A model generated the notes under the pieces. The model was not told where the DNA came from. It saw only the letters and a program-made list of their open reading frames with translations, and ran no database searches. Below are positions 6,927 through 12,649 of a stretch of DNA of 12,649 bases, in pieces. The DNA lies in assembly GCA_964439415.1 (NCBI GenBank), contig CAYTOJ010000053.1, forward strand, positions 1-12,649. The letters are read 5' to 3'. Made by a program: the position numbers and the translations under genes. The DNA comes from CAYTOJ01 sp964439415 (GTDB lineage Bacteria > Pseudomonadota > Alphaproteobacteria > Rickettsiales > CAZAGG01). Each line of letters opens with the position of its first letter. Position 1 is the first letter of the stretch.

Positions 6927-8351
6927 GTGCCAAAACGCGACGACATAAAATCAATTCTCATCATTGGCGCGGGGCCGATTGTAATCGGTCAGGCCTGTGA
7001 ATTTGACTATTCAGGAACGCAAAGCTGCAAGGCTCTGCGGGCGGAAGGCTACCGTGTGATTTTAGTCAATTCCAACCCGGCTACCATCATGACTGATCCG
7101 GAAGTGGCGGATTCTACCTATATTGAACCAGTCACGCCGGAGATTGTAGAACGTATTATAGAGCGGGAAAAGCCGGATGCACTGCTACCCACAATGGGCG
7201 GGCAGACCGCGCTCAACTGCGCTAAAGCTCTGGCGGAGAGCGGAGTGCTGGCAAAACATGGTGTTGAACTTATTGGCGCTAACCTGGAGGCTATCAATAA
7301 GGCAGAAGATCGGCGTTTATTTAACGAGGCTATGGCGAGAATCGGCCTGGAATGCCCACGCCATGCCATAGCACACACTTTGGAGGAAGCACGGGCTGCC
7401 ATTACGCATGTTGGCCTGCCTGCGGTGATACGCCCATCCTTTACCATGGGTGGAACTGGCGGCGGTATAGCTTATAACCGGGAGGAATTCGAGCGCATCG
7501 CCCAATCCGGCCTTGAAGCCTCGCCAACATCAGAGATTTTAATTGATGAATCGGTGCTGGGCTGGAAAGAGTTCGAGATGGAAGTCATCCGCGATAAAAA
7601 GGATAACTGCATAATCATCTGCTCCATTGAAAATCTTGACCCTATGGGCGTGCATACGGGGGATAGCATAACGGTAGCCCCGGCGCTGACGCTGACTGAC
7701 AAGGAATATCAGGTTATGCGAAATGCGTCCATAAAGGTACTGCGGGAGATTGGCGTGGAAACCGGCGGCTCCAATGTGCAGTTCGCGGTGAATCCTGAGG
7801 ATGGGCGCATGGTGGTGATAGAAATGAATCCCCGCGTCTCCCGCTCTTCAGCGCTTGCATCCAAGGCCACGGGCTTTCCTATAGCGAAAGTCGCGGCGAA
7901 ACTTGCCGTGGGTTATACCCTGGATGAAATTGCCAATGATTTAACCGGAGTAACCCCGGCCTCGTTCGAGCCAGCGATAGACTATATCGTAACCAAAATT
8001 CCCCGCTTCGCCTTTGAAAAATTCCCCGGCGCTGATCGGAGCCTGACCACGGCAATGAAATCAGTGGGGGAAGCAATGGCAATGGGGCGCAGCTTTAGTG
8101 AGAGCCTGCAAAAGGCGCTATGCTCACTGGAGACGGGACTCACCGGGCTGGATCCTACCCCTTTAAACGGCGACCGTGAAGCCTTATTATCAGCCCTTGG
8201 CATTCCAGTGCCGGAGAGGATTCTGTATGTTGCTGATGCCATCCGTGCAGGAATTCCCCTATCGCAAATCCACACCATCACCCGCATTGATCCCTGGTTC
8301 CTGGAGCAAATAGCCGAAATAGTGCGGCTGGAAGAGGGTGTTATGGTATAA
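6927..8351 (+). CDS. carB: Carbamoyl-phosphate synthase large subunit, truncated to the N-terminal half
   Basis: CarB makes carbamoyl phosphate from bicarbonate, ammonia and two ATP for pyrimidine and arginine synthesis. Only 474 residues remain of about 1,070. The first ATP-grasp domain, which forms carboxyphosphate, is complete and numbered as in E. coli: R129, R169, E215, H243, N283, Q285, E299, N301 and R303 are all present. The frame ends early in the oligomerisation domain, after RLEEGVMV. The whole carbamate-phosphorylating domain and the regulatory MGS-like domain are absent. None of the three frames downstream resumes CarB, so this is a breakpoint, not a single frameshift. The GTG start is fixed by an in-frame TAG at 6915 and the normal MPKR N-terminus; no ribosome binding site is visible. 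carA is not in the window. Probably a disrupted gene; a misassembly or a second gene carrying the other half are alternatives. Confidence 0.93.
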   Translation: MPKRDDIKSILIIGAGPIVIGQACEFDYSGTQSCKALRAEGYRVILVNSNPATIMTDPEVADSTYIEPVTPEIVERIIEREKPDALLPTMGGQTALNCAKALAESGVLAKHGVELIGANLEAINKAEDRRLFNEAMARIGLECPRHAIAHTLEEARAAITHVGLPAVIRPSFTMGGTGGGIAYNREEFERIAQSGLEASPTSEILIDESVLGWKEFEMEVIRDKKDNCIIICSIENLDPMGVHTGDSITVAPALTLTDKEYQVMRNASIKVLREIGVETGGSNVQFAVNPEDGRMVVIEMNPRVSRSSALASKATGFPIAKVAAKLAVGYTLDEIANDLTGVTPASFEPAIDYIVTKIPRFAFEKFPGADRSLTTAMKSVGEAMAMGRSFSESLQKALCSLETGLTGLDPTPLNGDREALLSALGIPVPERILYVADAIRAGIPLSQIHTITRIDPWFLEQIAEIVRLEEGVMV

Positions 8352-8483
8352 TAGCCGTATTTAGCAAACGTGTAGATCGTATTAATAATTATTTAATGAC
8401 ATTCCATATGCTGAACCTAACGCTTGTAGCAAATAATACCTGTATGTTTGATCGTAGTGAGTAGTGTAGGCGTTGTCAGCCGT

Positions 8484-8524
8484 AACGCTTAAGTCAAGGG
8501 GGTTGCAGGGGGCAAGGCTCCCTT
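8484..8524 (+). repeat. Left 41-bp repeat of the cassette
   Basis: Aligned base for base, 33 of 41 positions match 10553-10593, including the block CAGGGGGCAA. The pair is in direct orientation and brackets the three-gene cassette. It includes a small G-run/C-run palindrome, better preserved in the right copy. Confidence 0.7.
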
Positions 8525-8527
8525 CTA

Positions 8528-8563
8528 CATTTTGCATAATTTCCCCAAAGTGAATGCAAAATG
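8528..8563. repeat. 10-bp inverted repeat upstream of the cassette
   Basis: CATTTTGCAT (8528-8537) and ATGCAAAATG (8554-8563) are perfect reverse complements separated by 16 nt. The pair could be a dimeric-regulator operator or an RNA hairpin. It lies 85 nt upstream of the candidate -35 box and is followed at once by two tandem copies of GTATAAGT. Confidence 0.5.
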
Positions 8564-8647
8564 GTATAAGTGTATAAGTAGGGGGGCAATAACGACTTGT
8601 GTTTTGTCATCTTCCTAGCAGTCTTTTTAGGTGGTATGAGTTTAGGA

Positions 8648-8676
8648 TTGAATTGAAGGGATAAACCTTCTAGAAT
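8648..8676 (+). promoter_or_regulatory. Candidate sigma-70 promoter of the three-gene cassette
   Basis: TTGAAT (8648-8653, 4 of 6) and TAGAAT (8671-8676, 5 of 6) are separated by exactly 17 nt. Transcription would start near 8683, about 35 nt before the ATG at 8718. The spacing and position are what a cassette promoter should have. Confidence 0.5.
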
Positions 8677-8717
8677 TCTCCGTGGTTATCCTTAAAAATT
8701 AACGTAATGACAGCGAC

Positions 8718-9515
8718 ATGCGCCTCACTGAATATGAGCGGGTAATATATAAGAAGAACACAATCGAAGAGGTTATTTGCCAGCTTCGATTCCCGACCAC
8801 GCTTAAAATTGACAACCCAGCTATTGCTAGTTTTCAAGATGCTATACGTAGAGATTATCCTGACTATCAGAGCGGAGATTCGATAGTCCCCGTCGAATTT
8901 GCTGGTATGTTGGCCCAACCAGGGTTTGAGTTCCCCAAGAGGCGCGCTGACCATAGATTTGTGAGCGAAGACAAGCATTGGAGAATAGCTGTTAATCAGA
9001 GTTTTATTGCTTTGACATGCGACGCTTATACGCGTTTCGAGGAATTCACCGAAAGGCTAAATAACGCGTTGGATTTACTAATCAAAATCTTTTCCCCTCC
9101 ATATTTTAACCGGATTGGGTTAAGATATAAAAATCTGATATGGCGTCCTTTTCTTGGGATACCAGACATTTCATGGAAGGAGTTGATACCTCCTTCTGTA
9201 GCTCCTGAGCTGCATTCGGATGTGTATAGAGATAAAGTTTTCTTCTTTGATAAAAAAGTGCATCTCAAAGAGGATAATGTGAGAATCAATATAACGCGTA
9301 GTTTAGTGCAAGCCAGTGGCGTATTTAGAGGAACAGAGTTCAAGGACGAAGAAATCTATATCATAGATGCAGACGCTTACACAGAGGTAAAATATGACCC
9401 AACCCCCACTCCCATCAACAATACCATCAACACATTTAATGCCAGCCTTAGGAGTCTTTTCAGGGACAGCATTACCGACAAGCTCCATCAATCAATGGAG
9501 CCAGCAAAGCCTTGA
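8718..9515 (+). CDS. TIGR04255 family protein
   Basis: A 265-residue protein of the sporadically distributed TIGR04255 family, whose biochemical role is, to my knowledge, unassigned. Family-like landmarks are the N-terminal strand NTIEEVICQLRFP (14-26) followed by FQDAIRRDYPDY, a central HWRIAVNQSFIALT block (87-100) with Y104 and F110, the hallmark RIGLRYKN (132-139), and a C-terminal helix LRSLFRDSITDKLH. Length is typical, so it appears complete. No signal peptide or membrane segment is seen. ATG 8718 has only a weak ribosome binding site; a good promoter lies about 40 nt upstream. It is the first of three same-strand genes with overlapping or near-touching ends, so a shared function is inferred. 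Base composition is clearly more AT-rich than carB or gyrB, which suggests transfer. Confidence 0.83.
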   Translation: MRLTEYERVIYKKNTIEEVICQLRFPTTLKIDNPAIASFQDAIRRDYPDYQSGDSIVPVEFAGMLAQPGFEFPKRRADHRFVSEDKHWRIAVNQSFIALTCDAYTRFEEFTERLNNALDLLIKIFSPPYFNRIGLRYKNLIWRPFLGIPDISWKELIPPSVAPELHSDVYRDKVFFFDKKVHLKEDNVRINITRSLVQASGVFRGTEFKDEEIYIIDADAYTEVKYDPTPTPINNTINTFNASLRSLFRDSITDKLHQSMEPAKP

Positions 9516-9852
9516 AAGTCCTAACATTAAGCATCGCTTTAGGTTCGAGAGAACAGGTGATGGCGAGCATGACTTAGTCATTGAGTCCAAGACATTTTTT
9601 AGTGACCGCACAGAATGGTCGTACAGGATGCAGCCCGTCATAAATTTATATTGCTTCATTGATGCCCTCCAGTTTCTGCCTAACTGGATGGATGCTAACA
9701 AGGAAGCTTCTGAATCTCTGAGGGATATTTTCGATTTCTATTATCAAAATGCAAGAAGGCAGATGGAGAACAAGGCACCAGTGCAGATAGCTTTTAATAA
9801 TGCTCTTGGTGTAATTCAGTCCTCGCACATCAACAGCCAATCTGCGAAATAA
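9394..9852 (+). CDS. Hypothetical protein overlapping the TIGR04255 gene
   Basis: A 152-residue protein of unknown family. ATG 9394 has a strong ribosome binding site, GAGGT at 9384-9388, five nucleotides upstream and inside the TIGR04255 gene. No ATG, GTG or TTG start exists between the TIGR04255 stop and the conserved-looking part of the protein, so a long overlap is hard to avoid; Met16 at 9439 is the only ATG alternative. The first 40 residues, read +1 to the upstream gene, are rich in Pro, Ser and Thr. From about residue 44 the protein looks folded: a basic/aromatic stretch, then acidic and aromatic segments with several Trp, Tyr and Phe and a helical end rich in Glu, Arg and Gln. No enzymatic motif was recognised. 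The next gene starts 4 nt after its stop. Confidence 0.66.
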   Translation: MTQPPLPSTIPSTHLMPALGVFSGTALPTSSINQWSQQSLESPNIKHRFRFERTGDGEHDLVIESKTFFSDRTEWSYRMQPVINLYCFIDALQFLPNWMDANKEASESLRDIFDFYYQNARRQMENKAPVQIAFNNALGVIQSSHINSQSAK

Positions 9853-9856
9853 CGAA

Positions 9857-10459
9857 ATGTCTTGGTATGTCAAAGCTGAGAATCAGGCACTTTCTCCGCT
9901 CAAGCAAACCGAGATACTCACAGATGTTCTCATTCCGAAGGTTCAGCTTCCAGAGGACAAAGCGCAGTCAATGCCATTAAAACAACTTTCGGTAGTCTCC
10001 AAACATTATGCTTTTCTCATAATACTCTCGCAGGGTTGCGACCTTTCGCAAGATTTTACTTACCGTAGTAGCGGCAAAACGACTCACCATATTCTCAATA
10101 ATATCGTGGCGTGTGAGGGATTGAACATAGGAAGTTTTTATCAAAAAGAAGGCCTATACGGAGAGTGGTGTAGCCAGAAAAGTAGTAAGAAAATCTCTAA
10201 TCATCAGATAGACAGGTTCTACAATCTTCCAGAGCTTTCAGTTGAAGAAGATGCTGTTGGAAGCGGTGTTGCCGAAGGCATCATTGTTGACTTCAAAAAT
10301 ACTCTCTCCATTGATGCGGACTATTTATATTACTTGCTTCGTCACGGTTGCGAGGTAAAGAGGCGAGCCTACCTAAAACCTCCGTATAAAGAACATTTTG
10401 TACAGCGTTTCACGCAGTGGCACAGTAGGGTAGTATTGCCAACTCCTGAGTTTGTATAA
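9857..10459 (+). CDS. Hypothetical protein with SQGCDL motif
   Basis: A 200-residue soluble-looking protein, last gene of the cassette. Visible features are a hydrophobic strand ending in the motif ILSQGCDLS (56-64), an I-V-D-F block (143-146) in the second half, and a basic C-terminus with P176, E179, H180, the helix QRFTQW and SRVVLP (190-195). The SQ-x-CDL plus terminal QRF...SRVxLP pattern reminds me of uncharacterised bacterial proteins that occur near TIGR04255-type genes, but I cannot name a family or reaction. Cys61 and Asp62 are the most likely functional residues. It starts 4 nt after the previous stop without a clear ribosome binding site, which fits translational coupling. A hairpin with a T-run follows at 10527-10546. 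Confidence 0.72.
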   Translation: MSWYVKAENQALSPLKQTEILTDVLIPKVQLPEDKAQSMPLKQLSVVSKHYAFLIILSQGCDLSQDFTYRSSGKTTHHILNNIVACEGLNIGSFYQKEGLYGEWCSQKSSKKISNHQIDRFYNLPELSVEEDAVGSGVAEGIIVDFKNTLSIDADYLYYLLRHGCEVKRRAYLKPPYKEHFVQRFTQWHSRVVLPTPEFV

Positions 10460-10526
10460 CAAGTGACGCTTGATTAGGGTTGGATAACGGTCGTTACTTG
10501 CAGGAGGAGTGTAACGATGTAAGAAG

Positions 10527-10546
10527 AAAATGCTAAAGGCATTTTT
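10527..10546 (+). terminator. Putative intrinsic terminator of the cassette
   Basis: AAAATGC (10527-10533) pairs with GCATTTT (10539-10545) around a 5-nt loop, and the right arm runs into a stretch of five T. It lies 68 nt past the last cassette stop codon. The stem is short and AT-rich, so termination may be weak. An upstream 7-bp hairpin (TCGTTAC 10491-10497 / GTAACGA 10511-10517) may contribute. Confidence 0.42.
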
Positions 10547-10552
10547 AGCTGG

Positions 10553-10593
10553 AACGCGTAAGCTAATGGGGTTACAGGGGGCAAAGCCCCCCT
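10553..10593 (+). repeat. Right 41-bp repeat of the cassette
   Basis: Direct-orientation partner of 8484-8524 (33 of 41 positions match). It contains the perfect small palindrome GGGGGC-AAA-GCCCCC. It sits after the putative terminator and before the gyrB promoter, marking the right edge of the AT-rich cassette. Confidence 0.7.
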
Positions 10594-10672
10594 AAAGTAT
10601 AAACAGATATGGTCGCTAACTATATGTCAGTGACTATAATTATTATTCGCCCATAGTCCGGCAAATCAGCTA

Positions 10673-10700
10673 TTTACCTTGCTCAAAAAGTGGTTATAAC
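10673..10700 (+). promoter_or_regulatory. Candidate promoter of gyrB
   Basis: TTTACC (10673-10678, 4 of 6) and TATAAC (10695-10700, 5 of 6) are 16 nt apart. Transcription would start near 10707, leaving a leader of about 17 nt before ATG 10724. Confidence 0.4.
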
Positions 10701-10723
10701 TATCGTTTTAAGCATATAGGAAC

Positions 10724-12559
10724 ATGACCAGGGAAGCGGCTTTGAGAAAAGATCATAACGTAGCGGCCGAAGAATACACGGCGGATTCCATTAAAGTTCT
10801 AAAGGGGCTGGAGGCGGTGCGCAAACGCCCCGGCATGTATATCGGCGATACTGAGGATGGCTCCGGCCTGCACCACATGGTGTTCGAGGTGGTGGATAAC
10901 GCCATTGACGAAGCTCTGGCCGGGCATTGNNNNNNNNNNNNNNNNNNNNNNNNNNNNNNNNNNNNNNNNNNNNNNNNNNNNNNNNNNNNNNNNNNNNNNN
11001 NNNNNNNNNNNNNNNNNNNNNNNNNNNNNACCTCCCTTACCCGCGTGGTGAATGCCTATGCTGAGGAAAAAGGCATATTGAAGAAAGAAAAAGTCAGCAT
11101 CACCGGGGACGATGCAAGGGAGGGGCTTACCTGCGTACTCTCAGTCAAAGTGCCTGATCCTAAGTTTTCATCCCAGACTAAGGATAAGCTGGTAAGCTCC
11201 GAAGTTCGCCCGGCGGTGGAGGGGATAGTTAGCGATAAACTAGGCCAGTGGTTTGAAGAAAACCCGGGCGAGGCCAAGCTGATTATGGCCAAAGTGGTGG
11301 AAGCGGCAGTAGCGCGGGAGGCGGCGCGCAAAGCCCGTGATCTTACCCGCCGCAAGGGTTCCCTGGAGCTATCCAGTCTGCCCGGCAAACTGGCGGATTG
11401 TCAGGAACGTGACCCGGCGAAATCAGAGATGTTCATAGTTGAGGGGGACTCGGCAGGCGGTTCAGCCAAACAGGCGCGTAGCCGGGTATTCCAGGCGATA
11501 CTGCCTTTGCGCGGTAAAATCCTGAACGTGGAGAAAGCCCGTTTTGATAAAATGCTAGGCTCGCAGGAAGTAGCCACTTTAATAGCTGCGATTGGCGCGG
11601 GGATCGGCAAGGATGATTTTGATCCTGGTAAAATCAGGTATCACAAAATCGTGATCATGACCGATGCTGACGTTGACGGTTCGCACATCCGCACCCTTTT
11701 GCTCACCTTCTTTTTCCGCCATATGCCGGAGCTTATCCAACGCGGCTACCTTTATATAGCGCAACCTCCACTGTACAAAATCCGCCGTGGCAACAGTGAG
11801 CAGTTCCTGAAGAATGAGGCGGCACTGGAGGAAAACCTCTTTAACTCCGGCCTGGATGAAACGGTTCTGACAACCCAGCAGGGGGAAATAACGGGTGATG
11901 CCCTGCGCGGCATGGTTATAAGCTGCTCTGGCGTTGCGGCGCAGATGCGCCTGCTCTCCCGCCGGATGCCGATGTTCATAGTTGAAGCGGCAGCACTCTC
12001 AGGGATGCTGGATATTGAAATACTGCGGGATGAAGCGTTGTTCAACAGCAGGAAACAGGCTTTCCAGACCGCTCTTAAACAAAGCGAAGTGGATCAGGAC
12101 TGGAATCTGGAATACTCCCCGGCGGGTATTCTCATATCCCGTATTGCGGGTGGCCTGGCTGAGGATTATTATATGGATGAGTCCTTTATGAACTCATCAG
12201 AGGCACGGGAACTTACCAGAAAAGGCGCGGAACTTGCGCGCATTTTTGCAAGCACCATGACAATCAAGCGCAAGAACCAGGAACTCTCCATACGCAAACC
12301 GACCGATCTGGTGAATGCGATTACTGACTTTGGTAAACGCGGTGCTACCATCCAGCGTTTTAAAGGTCTTGGTGAAATGAACCCTGACCAGCTCTGGAAA
12401 ACCACGCTGGATCCGCAGTTCCGCACTATGCTGCAAGTGAAGATTGACCACGCGGAGGATGCCGAACAGGTGTTCTCAACCCTGATGGGCGATGCCGTAG
12501 AACCCCGCCGCGATTTTATAGTCGAGAACGCCCTGAAGGTGGAAAATCTGGATATCTAG
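10724..12559 (+). CDS. gyrB: DNA gyrase subunit B, interrupted by a sequence gap
   Basis: GyrB supplies the ATPase and part of the cleavage site of DNA gyrase, which adds negative supercoils in an A2B2 complex with GyrA. The visible N-terminus has the ATPase start (GLEAVRKRPGMYIGD, then VVDNAIDEALAGH with the Mg-binding Asn). After the gap come the end of the transducer domain and a complete TOPRIM core: EGDSAGGSA from residue 240, PLRGKILNVEKA, and DADVDGSHIR from 314. QRFKGLGEMNPDQLW starts at 544, and the C-terminus ends in GDAVEPRRDFIVENAL. That ending and the TOPRIM region favour GyrB over ParE. Compared with E. coli, about 240 residues are missing and replaced by 100 N, so the true length is probably near 800. 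AGGA lies only 2 nt before the ATG; TTG at 10742 is an alternative start. Confidence 0.94.
   Translation: MTREAALRKDHNVAAEEYTADSIKVLKGLEAVRKRPGMYIGDTEDGSGLHHMVFEVVDNAIDEALAGHXXXXXXXXXXXXXXXXXXXXXXXXXXXXXXXXXXTSLTRVVNAYAEEKGILKKEKVSITGDDAREGLTCVLSVKVPDPKFSSQTKDKLVSSEVRPAVEGIVSDKLGQWFEENPGEAKLIMAKVVEAAVAREAARKARDLTRRKGSLELSSLPGKLADCQERDPAKSEMFIVEGDSAGGSAKQARSRVFQAILPLRGKILNVEKARFDKMLGSQEVATLIAAIGAGIGKDDFDPGKIRYHKIVIMTDADVDGSHIRTLLLTFFFRHMPELIQRGYLYIAQPPLYKIRRGNSEQFLKNEAALEENLFNSGLDETVLTTQQGEITGDALRGMVISCSGVAAQMRLLSRRMPMFIVEAAALSGMLDIEILRDEALFNSRKQAFQTALKQSEVDQDWNLEYSPAGILISRIAGGLAEDYYMDESFMNSSEARELTRKGAELARIFASTMTIKRKNQELSIRKPTDLVNAITDFGKRGATIQRFKGLGEMNPDQLWKTTLDPQFRTMLQVKIDHAEDAEQVFSTLMGDAVEPRRDFIVENALKVENLDI
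10930..11029. other. Scaffold gap of 100 N inside gyrB
   Basis: Exactly 100 N, the usual placeholder for a gap of unknown size. The reading frame happens to continue across it. The missing part should encode most of the GHKL ATPase domain and part of the transducer domain, about 720 bp by comparison with E. coli GyrB. Confidence 0.97.
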
Positions 12560-12583
12560 CCGTCAAGTTATTGATACCCTTTC

Positions 12584-12604
12584 ACTCTCCACTTGGGGGA
12601 GAGT
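12584..12604. repeat. Hairpin downstream of gyrB
   Basis: ACTCTCC (12584-12590) pairs with GGAGAGT (12598-12604) around a 7-nt loop. There is no T-run, so it is not a classical terminator. The purine-rich sequence following it to the window end looks like a dispersed REP-type repeat, but only one copy is visible here. Confidence 0.4.
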
Positions 12605-12649
12605 CGCAGAGAGCAAACCTCAAAGAGGCGAAGGTCGATGCGGTGAGGG

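Larger units (their letters stand above)
8352..8717. other. 366-bp spacer between truncated carB and the cassette
   Basis: No gene or RNA was recognised. It contains the left 41-bp cassette repeat (8484-8524), a 10-bp inverted repeat (8528-8563), a tandem octamer GTATAAGT (8564-8579) and a good sigma-70-like promoter (8648-8676). The first 130 bp after the carB break are AT-rich and show no similarity to carB in any frame. Confidence 0.6.

Noticed and set aside
7118..8287. Several minus-strand open frames of 60-110 codons
   Set aside because: All are antisense to the strongly conserved carB N-terminal half and have low-complexity Arg/Ser-rich translations typical of shadow frames.
6927..8351. 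A naturally split carB, as in some archaea and Aquifex
   Set aside because: Split genes divide near the two halves and leave a second gene. Here the frame ends about 70 residues into the oligomerisation domain and no second half follows in the window, so truncation is the simpler reading.
8352..8717. tRNA or other structured RNA gene in the spacer
   Set aside because: No cloverleaf, T-loop motif or CCA end was found on either strand. The only structure is the short inverted repeat already listed.
10724..12559. ParE (topoisomerase IV subunit B)
   Set aside because: The TOPRIM-to-C-terminus sequence, including the QRFKGLGEMNPDQLW block and the GDAVEPRRDFIVENAL ending, is that of GyrB.

Overview
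The window looks like chromosomal DNA from an alphaproteobacterium, assembled as a draft scaffold. The GyrB C-terminus and the CarB N-terminal half read like alphaproteobacterial proteins, base composition of the housekeeping genes is near 50-60% GC, and one run of exactly 100 N marks a scaffold gap inside gyrB. I cannot name a genus. The genes are well spaced and the spacers are unusually rich in palindromic repeats, as seen in some host-associated alphaproteobacteria; this last comparison is inference.

Layout: (1) 1-1839, the C-terminal 612 residues of a large unrecognised protein. (2) 1842-1987, a 146-bp compound palindromic repeat. (3) 2116-4563, gpmI (glycolytic phosphoglycerate mutase) and ilvE (branched-chain aminotransferase), 15 nt apart and probably co-transcribed. 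(4) 4564-5094, a spacer with a GNAT acetyltransferase relic and a cluster of palindromes. (5) 5095-6315, minus strand, an ornithine/lysine-type PLP decarboxylase with a TTG start, bracketed by 20-bp inverted copies of one repeat motif. (6) 6316-6926, a 611-bp spacer with a 145-bp palindrome and the second copy of the compound repeat. (7) 6927-8351, carB cut off after 474 of about 1,070 residues. (8) 8484-10593, an AT-richer, three-gene cassette between two related 41-bp direct repeats: a TIGR04255-family protein, an unknown protein whose start overlaps it by 122 nt, and an unknown protein with an SQGCDL motif. (9) 10724-12559, gyrB with its ATPase region replaced by the gap.

The housekeeping genes serve unrelated tasks (glycolysis, branched-chain amino acids, polyamine synthesis, carbamoyl phosphate, DNA supercoiling). 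The three-gene cassette is the accessory part. Its compact layout, composition, flanking repeats and position next to a broken carB suggest a horizontally acquired unit, and it is the best candidate here for an undescribed system. The second notable item is a family of intergenic hairpins sharing a CTATCG...TGAAG core. Their arms differ between copies but stay complementary.
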